Assembly (NCBI RefSeq): GCF_000213555.1
Contig: NZ_GL891979.1
Span: 701,943 to 757,937 of the forward strand
Origin: Dysgonomonas gadei ATCC BAA-286
GTDB taxonomy: Bacteria > Bacteroidota > Bacteroidia > Bacteroidales > Dysgonomonadaceae
Direction: 5' to 3'
Length of the DNA stretch: 55,995 nt
This document shows positions 43,473-53,467 of this stretch, piece by piece. Numbering within the stretch: the first letter of the stretch is position 1; each line of letters starts with the position of its first letter. The notes beneath the pieces are model-generated. The model worked only from the letters and a program-made list of their open reading frames with translations. It was not told where the DNA came from and searched no databases. The position numbers and the translations under genes are program-made.

Positions 43473-45596
43473 ATGAATATAAATAAAACAGGAATTATTT
43501 TGCTCTCATTGCTGGGAATGCTCTCCTTTTCCGCCTGTAGCAATGATGACAGTGACTTCGACGGAGGAGATAGCTATATAACCGCATTCCGCTTGAAACA
43601 GGGAGATGTGACATTGAATGCTTCGATTTCACAAAATACAATTGTGGTTACCGCGCCCGAAAATTTATTGTTGTCAGGTGCTACGGCTAATGTATTATTA
43701 AGTGAAAACGCAAAGATGGAACCTGATCCGGCTACCATTACCGATTGGGATACAGACCAGTCTTTTGTGGTTACTGCTTATAACGGTACAAAGAGTACAT
43801 ACAACTACCATGTGGAGCGTAATGTCGTTTCCAGAGAGGGGGATGTTATACTTCTGACACAGGCCGAAGTAGATGAGTTTGCAACGCTCGGGCTTGCCCG
43901 TATCAATGGAAGCCTGACTATCGGTGCTGCTACCGGAGCGGATTCGGTATACAGTCTTAAACCTTTAGCCGGATTAAGAACAATTGATTTCAACCTCATT
44001 ATAAATCCTACATTTGCCGGAAACAGCTTAGAAGGGTTGGAAAATCTGGAAAGGGTAGGATCGCTTCAAATAGGACAGGTAAAAGGTTTGAAAACGGTAG
44101 ATTTTGCCAAACTAGGATCAATTATGACCAATCTGGTAATAAATGGCGCTAACATCAGATCGGCAAAATTTCCCGAATTGAAAAATATTGACAGAGCGTT
44201 ACAGATACAGAATACAGACTCTTTGGTTGAGATGTCGTTTCCCAAGTTACAGAATATCGTGGAAAACATGACAATTCAGGGTTCGTGGAATATGAATAAA
44301 CTGGCAGCGGTTGATTTTCCAAAACTGGAGAAAATCGGAGGCAATTTGAACATAACGCAATGGAAAGAAGCGAAGTCGGTGAACTTCCCTGTACTAAAAA
44401 ATGTGACGACACTCAGTATAACATCTCTTTCTAAAATGGAATCGTTGGCACTCCCCCAGTTGGGTTCCCTGCCGGGTGACGTAACTATTTCAGCATGTGA
44501 CCTTCTTGTAAATGTGGATATAACATCGTTAAAAACAATATCGGGTAATCTTAGGCTGGAAAATGTCAATATTGAAGACCTGAAGGGACTGAAATCATTA
44601 GAATCCGTTGGTAAAGAATTATTTATATCCAATATGCCAAAACTGAAGAGTACCAAAGATATGAAATCTTTAAAATCGGTAGGAGGAAGGATATACATTT
44701 CAAGCTGGCCTATACTGGAAGATAATATTGACGGACTGTCGCTGCTGAACAGTGTGGGAGGAGATATTATAATTTCCCAGGTTTCATTTAAGAAGTTTTC
44801 CGGATTTTCATTGTCCCGGGCTAATAAAATATCACTGTATGGAAACAACCTGACTTCCATCACAGAAGTAGACCTTCGCAATATAAATATGAACGGTCTG
44901 GAGTTATACAATATAACTACCCCTTTCACACTGAAAGGTAAAGATATCTGTGGATATGATGTTACATGGGGTAATTGCAATATTAAGAGTCTGGAAGGAT
45001 TTAAAGAACTAAAGAGCTTGAATTTTACTACCGATATGAACACAATGGCTGAGGCAACCATAAGCGTGGAAAAGATACAGGGAAATCTGAGTCTCAGTAC
45101 TTATGGCCTTGATAAAGTAAGTCTGCCGAATCTGAAAGAAGTGGGAGGGATGTTCTATCTGTCTTCGGCTCCTAAGGCTATAGAATTGCCCCTCTTGAAG
45201 AAAACAGGTACAGCGAATATCGATGCTTCTTCGATGCAGAAATTTAGTATGCCTGTTTTGGAAACGATAGATGGAGATTGCGCTATAACTAGCGGCGGAT
45301 ATAATTCCGATAATCTGTCGGAAATAGATATGCCAAAACTTACAACGGTAAATGGCTCACTGAATATATCGGGCTATAGTTCCTATTATGGAAATTCGAA
45401 ACTTACAAATCTGAATGGTTTCCGGGTATTGAAGAATGTAAAAGAGATTACGGTTTCTTACAACTCTTCACTTTCCGATTTTTCGGGATTGAAAAATATA
45501 CTTTCTTCAGTAACAGCAAGCAGTTGGAATGTATTCAATAATGCTTACAATCCGACTTATCAGGATATGTTGGACGGTAAATATAAAGAGCAATGA
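43473..45596 (+). CDS. Receptor-L-domain-like solenoid lipoprotein 2, B12 locus
   Basis: 707 residues, a paralogue of the previous gene along its whole length: lipobox ending SFSACSND, SYITAFRLKQGDVTLNASIS, then repeats such as LENLERVGSLQIGQVKGLKT, LEKIGGNLNITQWKEAKSVN and LKEVGGMFYLSSAPKAIELP. The C-terminal ending SSWNVFNNAYNPTYQDMLDG mirrors the neighbour. Last gene of the B12 run, followed by a strong terminator. Confidence 0.75.
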   Translation: MNINKTGIILLSLLGMLSFSACSNDDSDFDGGDSYITAFRLKQGDVTLNASISQNTIVVTAPENLLLSGATANVLLSENAKMEPDPATITDWDTDQSFVVTAYNGTKSTYNYHVERNVVSREGDVILLTQAEVDEFATLGLARINGSLTIGAATGADSVYSLKPLAGLRTIDFNLIINPTFAGNSLEGLENLERVGSLQIGQVKGLKTVDFAKLGSIMTNLVINGANIRSAKFPELKNIDRALQIQNTDSLVEMSFPKLQNIVENMTIQGSWNMNKLAAVDFPKLEKIGGNLNITQWKEAKSVNFPVLKNVTTLSITSLSKMESLALPQLGSLPGDVTISACDLLVNVDITSLKTISGNLRLENVNIEDLKGLKSLESVGKELFISNMPKLKSTKDMKSLKSVGGRIYISSWPILEDNIDGLSLLNSVGGDIIISQVSFKKFSGFSLSRANKISLYGNNLTSITEVDLRNINMNGLELYNITTPFTLKGKDICGYDVTWGNCNIKSLEGFKELKSLNFTTDMNTMAEATISVEKIQGNLSLSTYGLDKVSLPNLKEVGGMFYLSSAPKAIELPLLKKTGTANIDASSMQKFSMPVLETIDGDCAITSGGYNSDNLSEIDMPKLTTVNGSLNISGYSSYYGNSKLTNLNGFRVLKNVKEITVSYNSSLSDFSGLKNILSSVTASSWNVFNNAYNPTYQDMLDGKYKEQ

Positions 45597-45657
45597 AAAT
45601 CAACAACACTACTTATTCTAGTTGATTAATTAGTTAATTGCACATTTGAGAAGTGGA

Positions 45658-45691
45658 GATGGGGCTGTTGTGAAACAGTCCCATTTTTTTT
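45658..45691 (+). terminator. Terminator of the B12 locus
   Basis: GGGGCTGTT-GTG-AAACAGTCCC, a stem of about 10 bp with a U-G pair and a TTTTTTTT tail. Confidence 0.85.
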
Positions 45692-45857
45692 ATATAATAA
45701 CTTTATTTTGTTGATAAATATACATTTACGCCATTTTTACGGAAAGCCTGCCTGCCTTTTATTAAGTAATTCAACTTAAGTATTCACCATTTATAGGTAT
45801 TGGATGTTTTTACGAATAAATATACTTTTGTAAGTTCTGTACAATGACAAAAATTAC

Positions 45858-46829
45858 ATGATAAGTAAACATACACTTGAAAAAAAGCAAATAAGTATTT
45901 ATATAATAACGCTGTTTATCAGTGTTATTGTAGGATTGACATGGGATCAGTCCAATATACTTGAGCATGCCATTGAGCCGGTAATAGGAGTATTGCTTTA
46001 CAGTATGTTTTGCCAGATTCCTTTTTTAGAACTGAAACAGGCATTGAAGAAACGCTCATTTTTCGCAGCTCTTTTATTTGGGAATTTTATACTGATCCCA
46101 ATACTTATATGGCTTTTGATAAACATTTTTTCGATAAGTCCGGTAATCAGTATTGGAGTTCTTCTTGTTTTATTAACGCCGTGTATTGATTATGTGATTG
46201 TCTTCTCCCATTTGGGAAAAGGAGATTCCAAATCGGTTTTGGCTTCCACTCCTCTGCTGTTTATTTTTCAAATGGTATTATTGCCTTTATACTTATGGAT
46301 TTTTCTTGGAAAAGAAACTATCAGTATAATAGAGATTACTCCGTTTATAAAAGCTTTTTTTTATTTAATTATTATTCCGTTTGTACTTTCAATTATAACG
46401 CAGCTAATCTCAAAATCGAATAATAAACAGGGAAAAAATATATTGAACTTTTCGGGTTGGCTCCCGGTTCCGTTTATGGCTTTGACATTTTTCGTTGTTA
46501 TTGCTTCTCAGATTTGGGTATTGCGTGAAAATCCGGTTTCGATATTAACTGTTTTACCTATCTATATAACATTTGCTCTTATCGCTCCTTTAATAGGAAA
46601 ACTGTCGGCTAAGATATTTAAAGTAGATACGTATGGTTCACGGGCTGTTTCTTTCTCTACCAGTACAAGAAATTCTTTAGTCGTTTTGCCTCTTGCATTA
46701 TCTTTACCTGCACCGGAAAATCAGATAGTCGCCGTAGTCATTGTAACACAAACTATCGTAGAAATCTTATTCGAACTGATTTATATCAAAGTGATTCCAA
46801 TCATGACGAAATGTAAATCGAAAGAATAA
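45858..46829 (+). CDS. BASS/ACR3-type transporter (arsenite or bile-acid symporter superfamily)
   Basis: 323 residues with about 10 transmembrane spans. VLLTPCIDYVIVFSHLGKGD recalls the ACR3 C-x-x-[WY] block, and STSTRNSLVVLPLALSLP is the second conserved region of the BASS fold. No arsR or arsC gene is beside it, so arsenite as substrate is only a family guess. Moderate certainty for the superfamily, low for the substrate. Confidence 0.82.
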   Translation: MISKHTLEKKQISIYIITLFISVIVGLTWDQSNILEHAIEPVIGVLLYSMFCQIPFLELKQALKKRSFFAALLFGNFILIPILIWLLINIFSISPVISIGVLLVLLTPCIDYVIVFSHLGKGDSKSVLASTPLLFIFQMVLLPLYLWIFLGKETISIIEITPFIKAFFYLIIIPFVLSIITQLISKSNNKQGKNILNFSGWLPVPFMALTFFVVIASQIWVLRENPVSILTVLPIYITFALIAPLIGKLSAKIFKVDTYGSRAVSFSTSTRNSLVVLPLALSLPAPENQIVAVVIVTQTIVEILFELIYIKVIPIMTKCKSKE

Positions 46830-46835
46830 AAAATA

Positions 46836-46874
46836 ATGTGCATAAGAAATACTTATAATATTTCTTATGCACAT
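46836..46874. terminator. Hairpin between convergent genes
   Basis: ATGTGCATAAGAAATA and TATTTCTTATGCACAT form a 16-bp perfect stem with a short loop. A weak T-run follows. Confidence 0.8.
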
Positions 46875-46945
46875 ATATTGTTTATACCTTATTTTTCCAC
46901 TAAATGGTGCGTATACTTAATATATATATACAACACAATGGGAAA

Positions 46946-49498
46946 TTATTCTTTATTTTCTAATGCCTCTACGCGTCTTAGCAGCGCGTCGATAGCTTGC
47001 TGTTGTTTATCTATTGTCTGTTTTTGGGTTTCGATAGTGACTTGCTGTTCCTGGATAGCTTTAGTTAATACTGGTATCAGCTCGGTAGAAGTTATCCCCA
47101 GTGTATCGCCTTGTGTAGGCACTACCAGGCTATAGCCTGACATGTTTTCTTCAGCCATCACCTGTTGCAGATCCTGTGCAATGAACCCGAGCGATTTCTT
47201 ACCGTTACCTGTGTTGTAGATATACTCTACCGGTTTCAGTTTCTTAATGAAATCTAAGCCTTGTCCTATTGGTTTGATGTCGTGCTTCAGGCGACGGTCG
47301 GAAGTAACAGTCCAGCTGCCGCTGCCATTTGATAGCAAATTACCAATCCTGATTGTTGAATGGTTGGAAGCTCCCATGGCTATTTCGTTAGTAGCGGTAG
47401 GAGAGGATGCTTTTGTGCCACTTCCTATTATTATATTGCTGTTTCCTGTTGTTATGTTATTACCTGCATTATCACCAATGGCTATATTATCCCTGCCTGA
47501 GGTGATAGCTGATAAAGCATAGGTGCCTACGGCTATATTACGATATCCGGTTGTAATGCCTAACATGCTACTCCATCCTAATGCTGTATTGCTGTAACTG
47601 TCAACGTTATTAGCCATAGAATTGTCTCCAATTGCAGTATTATATGATGATTCGCCGGTTCCTAAAGCATTGTTGCCGACAGCTGTACTACCGTTTCCGC
47701 CTGTACTTTGGGATAGAGCGCGATAACCTACTGCTGTGTTTTCCTTCGAGCTGTTATTACTCTGCAGGGCGTAATAACCAATAGCTACATTGTTGGCTCC
47801 TGAGGTATTGGTATATAGGGCATTACTTCCCACGGCTGTATTGTAACTGGAGGTGTTATTTACCAGGGCATAATAACCAATAGCTGTGTTGCCGTTCCCG
47901 CCGGTACTGGCAGACATCGCATTACTACCCAGAGCTGTATTCATTGCGCCGGCTTGCATGACTGTCATAGCGTTAGAGCCGATAGCTGTATTATTGCTAT
48001 TTGAGTAGTTTCTGAACAATGCTTTTTCTCCCATAGCTGTATTACCGGTTCCTGTACCATTGTAAAACATGGCTGCATAGCCAACAGCTGTGCTGCCGTT
48101 TGTATTGTTATTATATAAAGCACTGTCTCCAACAGCTGTATTCCGGTTTCCTGTATTGTTGAAATACAAAGCGTCGTTACCAATAGCCGTATTGCTGCCT
48201 GCAGTGGTGTGTCTGAGAGCCGAATTACCCACAGCTGTGTTAGCCTTCCCTGCCATGTTCTCTGATAAAGCATTGGTACCGACGGCCGTATTGTACCCTC
48301 CGGTAGTATTACTGCGCAGAGCAATAGTACCTATAGCTGTGTTGCTACCTCCTGTCAGATTATTTGCTAAAGCATTGGAGCCCACAGCTGTATTGGCAGA
48401 TGCAGAGGTGTTTGCGGTCAGAGCTTTCTCGCCGACAGCTGTATTGAGATTACCACCACTCGTGCTGGCTAATGCCCGGTTGCCAATAGCTGTATTGCCA
48501 CTGGCAACAACATTGTTTGCCAAAGCATTGTCACCTACAGCTGTATTGCCTATTCCTACTTGGTTTCTTAATAAGGCACTATCACCAATGGCAACATTGC
48601 TATGACCTGAGCTTATGGCGAACAGGGCTTTATTACCTATAGCAGTATTGTAACTTGCCGAAGAAGAGTTGTGCAATGTACTGTCACCTACAGCAATATT
48701 GTTATGTCCGGTGGTATTGGTTCGCAAAGCGCGAAATCCCACAACGGTATTACTATACCCGGTGGTATTAGATACCAGGGCTGTGGCACCAATAGCGATA
48801 TTGTTGGACCCTGTGGTGTTTGTTCTCAGCGTGCTGGCGCCGATAGCTACATTGTTGCTTCCGCTAGTGTTGGATAATAAAGTGCTATTACCGAATGCAT
48901 CATTATTTATTCCGGTATTGTTGCTTCCCGGATTTAATGCTTCATATCCGATCGAAGTACCTCTGCCGGTAGAGGAAATATAACCCGCACGGGTGTTGTT
49001 TACCCTGAAAACTAATGGTTGATTGTCCGTTGTTCCCAGAAAATTCACAGCAGGGTTTGTTCCGGCATTCCCCTCAATACTCCAGTATTCATCTTCTGTA
49101 CCTCCTCTTGGAGTGGCAGTAAGGTCCCACTGAAGGCCGTCCCATGTGTAAGTTCCGGCAGTAGTAAAGCCTCCCTGACCAACAGTAAGGCTATATACAG
49201 TAAGACCTATCAGCTTTAGTTTCAGTGTTGCAAGGTTGGGGTCGTCATCTTTTACAAAAGGGCTGAGTTTGCTTATATCTGTCAGATATACACGTGGCAG
49301 CAGCAATCCACCGCCAGTGCCGTCTGCTGTTCCGGTAGTAGCTCCGCCATTTGTTGAAGCGTCATCACTTTTCAGGTCGAGCAGGGCACCTTGCGTCGGT
49401 TCTTTATCTGCACCGATGGTTACTTGCGCATTAATTGTCACAGACAAGCCTACCATGAAGACAAGCATTGTTACTACTTTTTTTAGTCTTAGTTTCAT
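46946..49498 (-). CDS. YadA-head-repeat / peptidase S74 fibre-like surface protein
   Basis: The 850-residue secreted protein has a signal peptide (LVFMVGLSVTINAQ), then an N-terminal module (about 25-150: LLLPRVYLTDISKLSPF, AGTYTWDGLQWDL). About 30 copies of a 17-residue YadA-head-like repeat (NTAVGxxAL) follow over residues 180-700. Then comes an S74 intramolecular chaperone (about 730-815, SDRRLKHDIKPI, GFIAQDLQQVMAEEN) and a C-terminal coiled coil. S74 domains trimerise fibre proteins and are usually cleaved off. Probably an adhesin-like or tail-fibre-like stalk. The repeats make the DNA strongly periodic (51 bp). Confidence 0.9.
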   Translation of the reverse strand: MKLRLKKVVTMLVFMVGLSVTINAQVTIGADKEPTQGALLDLKSDDASTNGGATTGTADGTGGGLLLPRVYLTDISKLSPFVKDDDPNLATLKLKLIGLTVYSLTVGQGGFTTAGTYTWDGLQWDLTATPRGGTEDEYWSIEGNAGTNPAVNFLGTTDNQPLVFRVNNTRAGYISSTGRGTSIGYEALNPGSNNTGINNDAFGNSTLLSNTSGSNNVAIGASTLRTNTTGSNNIAIGATALVSNTTGYSNTVVGFRALRTNTTGHNNIAVGDSTLHNSSSASYNTAIGNKALFAISSGHSNVAIGDSALLRNQVGIGNTAVGDNALANNVVASGNTAIGNRALASTSGGNLNTAVGEKALTANTSASANTAVGSNALANNLTGGSNTAIGTIALRSNTTGGYNTAVGTNALSENMAGKANTAVGNSALRHTTAGSNTAIGNDALYFNNTGNRNTAVGDSALYNNNTNGSTAVGYAAMFYNGTGTGNTAMGEKALFRNYSNSNNTAIGSNAMTVMQAGAMNTALGSNAMSASTGGNGNTAIGYYALVNNTSSYNTAVGSNALYTNTSGANNVAIGYYALQSNNSSKENTAVGYRALSQSTGGNGSTAVGNNALGTGESSYNTAIGDNSMANNVDSYSNTALGWSSMLGITTGYRNIAVGTYALSAITSGRDNIAIGDNAGNNITTGNSNIIIGSGTKASSPTATNEIAMGASNHSTIRIGNLLSNGSGSWTVTSDRRLKHDIKPIGQGLDFIKKLKPVEYIYNTGNGKKSLGFIAQDLQQVMAEENMSGYSLVVPTQGDTLGITSTELIPVLTKAIQEQQVTIETQKQTIDKQQQAIDALLRRVEALENKE

Positions 49499-50214
49499 AA
49501 TTCGTTTGTTAAAGCATTTGTTTTAGTTACATTAATTTTTTGTAACTCTACAAAATGTAATTATTGTACCATACTCCTTTTATATTCGAATATGGATGTA
49601 AGTCTGTGATAAGGTTGGAGATCCTGTTAATACATTTTTGTGTACATAATTTATTTCGGTATTGTTGTCATTTACCGAATTTGTAATCTATTGTCTGTCG
49701 TTTTGTTAAAAAAAGCTTTATTCGTTGCCTTCATTGTCTTTTAGTCTGTTCAGTGTGCTATCCTAGCTATTCTGATTCCAACCATGTTGCCCTTTTGCAG
49801 GATCTTTTGTTTAAAAAATGGATTCTCCTTAGGCCGCCATTGTTGGCTAAATGTTGTGTGACTACATTATATGTCTCTATTGAGGCATATCTGATAATCA
49901 GATTTTCAGTCGATAAATTTGGATTGAAAATACTGTATTTCAGTCTTATTTTCATTGCTATAATTTGCATTCTATTTGAGGCCGCAAGTTATTCCTAATA
50001 TTTTAGATAGATTTTATAGATTTTCGCCATTATCTTTAACATTTTCTCCTCACCACATGAAAAAATGGGGAACATTCCGAGTGTTAAAAAGAAAAACGTC
50101 AACAAATCAGAAGAGTGGTCTGCTATTTTGTACATACATATATTTATTATATATATAATGAATTGTGAAAATAAGGGAGAGTGGATATCGTCTTCTTCGA
50201 CGAAAGGATATTTA
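49499..50214. other. Intergenic stretch upstream of the S74 gene
   Basis: No supported gene in about 700 bases. It contains AT-rich DNA and a TATATATA-like tract near 50145-50160. Short frames (about 49753-50265) have no matching features. Confidence 0.35.
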
Positions 50215-51081
50215 TTAGTAATTGGTTTGAGAATCTATAAATTTTCCATATTTTCTGATATTTGAAGGAGTGGCTCCCAAATAAGTCTTACAGAAATTAG
50301 TAAAATGAGAGATACTGGAAAAGCCGAATTCGTCACAAATCTCTTTGAAGCTTTGTTTATCGAGCTGTATTTCATAGTAGATTTTTTCTGCTTTATTCCG
50401 AAGCATCCATTTATACGGGGAAACGCCGAATACACGCTTAAAGTGCTTTTCGAAACCGGAGACCGAATAATGGAGAGCCTGAGCAAGCTCGCTTACCGAT
50501 CTATAGTTATGGCCATAATGAGTAACATAGGAAGAGAAGCCGGAATCGGAATGTAGTGCTCTGCTAAAAAATTGAGCAAGGTTATCCTGAGGATAAAATG
50601 CACGCATCAGAAAGAATAATTCTGCGATTTTGTGTTGAAAAAAGCTCCTGCAACATATACCCTGATCAATACAATTCTGTACAAATCCTACAAATAGCTT
50701 AATTTGGGGACTTGTTACCAACAAATATAAACATTGCCTGTTTTTACAACATTCGTCCAGGTTCTTCTTTATCAAATCCATAATACGCAAACAATTACAA
50801 AATAAAATAGGATCATGTATACGGACAATAAGTAATGTTGAATTTTCGAGGATATGAGCTAAGTAGTGACAATCTAAAGGGAGATATATAATATCATCTG
50901 CTTTTATTACCGTATTAACAGATATGTCTATTGACATATCGATTTTGCCTACAATAACAAAGACCATTATATCTTCCGTCGATATGTCTTTAATTATATT
51001 TCCCTGATCTAGTTTTAAGATTTCAAAAGTAGGATCCTTTTTTTCAGCCATAGGACAATTAGTATCACAGAAAGTATTCAT
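50215..51081 (-). CDS. AraC-family regulator (paralogue a)
   Basis: The 288-residue protein has an N-terminal cupin-like part with two Cys motifs (FCDTNCPM, ILFCNCLRIMDL). The C-terminal AraC HTH domain reads SVSELAQALHYSVSGFEKHF, YKWMLRNKAEKIYYEIQLDK and FKEICDEFGFSSISHFTNFC. It is about 290 aa, as usual. It is divergent from paralogue b at 51746 with 664 bases between. Confidence 0.93.
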   Translation of the reverse strand: MNTFCDTNCPMAEKKDPTFEILKLDQGNIIKDISTEDIMVFVIVGKIDMSIDISVNTVIKADDIIYLPLDCHYLAHILENSTLLIVRIHDPILFCNCLRIMDLIKKNLDECCKNRQCLYLLVTSPQIKLFVGFVQNCIDQGICCRSFFQHKIAELFFLMRAFYPQDNLAQFFSRALHSDSGFSSYVTHYGHNYRSVSELAQALHYSVSGFEKHFKRVFGVSPYKWMLRNKAEKIYYEIQLDKQSFKEICDEFGFSSISHFTNFCKTYLGATPSNIRKYGKFIDSQTNY

Positions 51082-51745
51082 AATTTATATTCTTAATGAT
51101 TAAACGCTCTAAGAATCTTCCAGGTAATTATATCTCCTATGCGCCCGAACAAAGATTTTGAGAAAGTCCGGGAGAATTAATCTTAAATAAGATATTTCCT
51201 ACATGAATATAAATATGATGACTAAATATTCTTGTAATATTTATCTAATCGAAGCCATTAGAAATATATAAACAGTAAACTATGATGATAATATTTGTTG
51301 CTTAATGTAATGTGGAGAAAATGATAAGAGTGTATCTCAAATCACTGTTTTTTTGTACTTCATACCGTCTATTAAGAAAACATATATCTGCCTGATTTTG
51401 TTCTCGATAATCAAATAAAATATTATTGAGGCTATCCGGGCCGGCTGAAAATGTTTACCACAGGAATATATGTCTCTTTGGCCCAATAATGTCTATGTCG
51501 AGGATGATATACATCAAATTGGAAGAAAAATAAAAGAAAATGGAGGAAATATGTAAAAAATAATTTGATTCAAATCTCTACTTTTGTGCCGAATACAAAT
51601 TCTTACAAGAAATAGCTATTCTTATTTATACCTCTATTTTTCATTTAAACTTATTGATTATTTTTTACAAGAAATCAATAGAACTTAATCCTATATTAAT
51701 AATATAGTTGTTCTATAGCTTTTTGTTTTTATTATCTAAATTTAT
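51082..51745. other. Divergent intergenic region between AraC paralogues
   Basis: No gene; AT-rich. It must hold both promoters; no clear operator repeats were read. Confidence 0.4.
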
Positions 51746-52630
51746 ATGAGCGAATTATATTGTTCGGATAAATTATCATGTCCTTATAAAGAAAAAGGCC
51801 GTCATTCTGCTATTCAGCTACTGGTATTGAACCAGAATGATAAGATAGATAACAATTCACTGAATGATAAGATGGTTTTTCTTATAAAAGGAAAAATTTC
51901 TTTATCATTCGCGAGTCATACAGAGTCTATTATTGAAGAAAATAAAGCTGTGTACCTGCCGGTAAATCAACATTACTCATTAAATGCATTAGAATACTCT
52001 ACCTTGTTGATCATACGGCTTCAGGAGCAAATTACATTTTGCAACTGTATGAGTATCGAAGACCTTGCGCGTTATTTCGAAAACGAAAGCCATCAAAGCC
52101 TGGACGATTTATATCTTTTAGATCTGAATATAGAAATAAAGCAATATGTTGAGTTTGTACTTGCGTGTTTCGATCAGGGCATATATTGCGGCATATTTTA
52201 CCGGAATAAAGTAAAGGAATTGTTCTTTTTGCTACGTGCCTTTTATTCTCAGAAAGATTTATCTCTGTTTTTCCGTCAGGCACTTAGTGCCGATTCCTTA
52301 TTCTCTTCTTATGTTATGCGTAACAGTCATAATTATAAATCGGTAAGCGAACTCGCTCAGGCTCTTAATTATTCGGTCTCCGGTTTCGAAAAGCATTTCA
52401 AGCGCGTATTCGGCGTTTCCCCGTATAAATGGATGCTCCACAGCAAAGCGGATAAAATTTATTATGAAATACGACACGAAAGACGTAGTTTCAAAGAGAT
52501 TTGTGACGAATTCGGCTTCTCCAGTATCTCCCATTTTACTAATTTCTGTAAGACTTATTTGGGTGGTACTCCTTCCAATATCAGGAAATACGGGAAAATG
52601 TGGGAAAGCGGATGTGAATCGAATCTCTAG
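51746..52630 (+). CDS. AraC-family regulator (paralogue b)
   Basis: 294 residues, clearly paralogous to the divergent gene at 50215. The shared HTH tract includes SVSELAQALNYSVSGFEKHF, VFGVSPYKWML and FKEICDEFGFSSISHFTNFC. Both retain an NCM/NCL-type Cys motif in the sensor part (TFCNCMSIEDL). Start ATG at 51746 after an AT-rich leader. Target unknown. Confidence 0.93.
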   Translation: MSELYCSDKLSCPYKEKGRHSAIQLLVLNQNDKIDNNSLNDKMVFLIKGKISLSFASHTESIIEENKAVYLPVNQHYSLNALEYSTLLIIRLQEQITFCNCMSIEDLARYFENESHQSLDDLYLLDLNIEIKQYVEFVLACFDQGIYCGIFYRNKVKELFFLLRAFYSQKDLSLFFRQALSADSLFSSYVMRNSHNYKSVSELAQALNYSVSGFEKHFKRVFGVSPYKWMLHSKADKIYYEIRHERRSFKEICDEFGFSSISHFTNFCKTYLGGTPSNIRKYGKMWESGCESNL

Positions 52631-53467
52631 AGTAATTAGCAGATAAAATCATTGATTACCTATATCTTACCTATGTACGATTATTTGTTATATTATGGTG
52701 GATATATGTAAAGGTAGTTTTATATCATACATATAACTTTGCAGTTGAAATAATTTAGAGGTACAGGCTAAGAATTGACTTTTTGTCTGAGAGTAATTAA
52801 CAACAGAAATATATAGGAGATAATAAAATAAAGAAACAGTAAATCATAGTCTGTCTACAGGCCGCTGACGATATATGAATCGATCATATTTTTCGAAAAT
52901 GCTGTTTTCTCATTATTGTGTTCTGATATTTCGTTTATCTATACAAATAATATTAAACAGTTCTGTACCCCAACATACACAATACATTACAAAAGTGAAT
53001 AAAACCGGAAACAAACGACAAAACGGGATTAATTAAATAATATCTATACAGAACTGAATATATGAGAACAAAAATATATATTGAGGAAATACTATCTCGT
53101 AGCAATAGAACATTAGGATCATCATATTCTTTATCGCTGGAAGTCAGAGACGGATATCTTTTGAATAACAAGTTTTGTAAGTATCCGGATATTCTTAAAG
53201 AATACGATATCCCCGATAATATTATTCCTTTTTCCGCATCTCAATTGTCTTTTTCTTACATTACGTCTTTTATAAATATTTATATGCGGAAATTTTTTGT
53301 CTTTTATGGGTTGCTTTGTCTGCGACAGCTAGGGTAGCCCAATTTTTTTTTTATAGACAACAAACAGAATGATAAAATATACATTAATACAAATGTCGTT
53401 CAAATCCCTAAACCGGATAAACAACAAGTCTATATAAGTTGATATTATTAATATCTCAAACTAAAAA
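52631..53467. other. Gene-poor stretch
   Basis: No confident gene. A 91-codon plus-strand frame at 53062-53337 lacks recognisable features and is left uncalled. A long T-run lies at 53342-53353. Confidence 0.35.

Noticed and set aside
45858..46829. Calling the transporter arsB/acr3 with certainty
   Set aside because: No arsR, arsC or arsM next to it and the ACR3 motif is only partial; superfamily level only.
47400..48950. Periodic repeats resembling a CRISPR array
   Set aside because: They are in-frame codons for the YadA-like repeats, with degenerate units and no conserved spacer/repeat split.
49753..50265. Several short plus-strand frames
   Set aside because: No signal, domain or coupling; composition matches the surrounding AT-rich DNA.
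53062..53337. 91-codon plus-strand frame
   Set aside because: No recognisable domain or signal peptide; AT-rich DNA makes such frames common.
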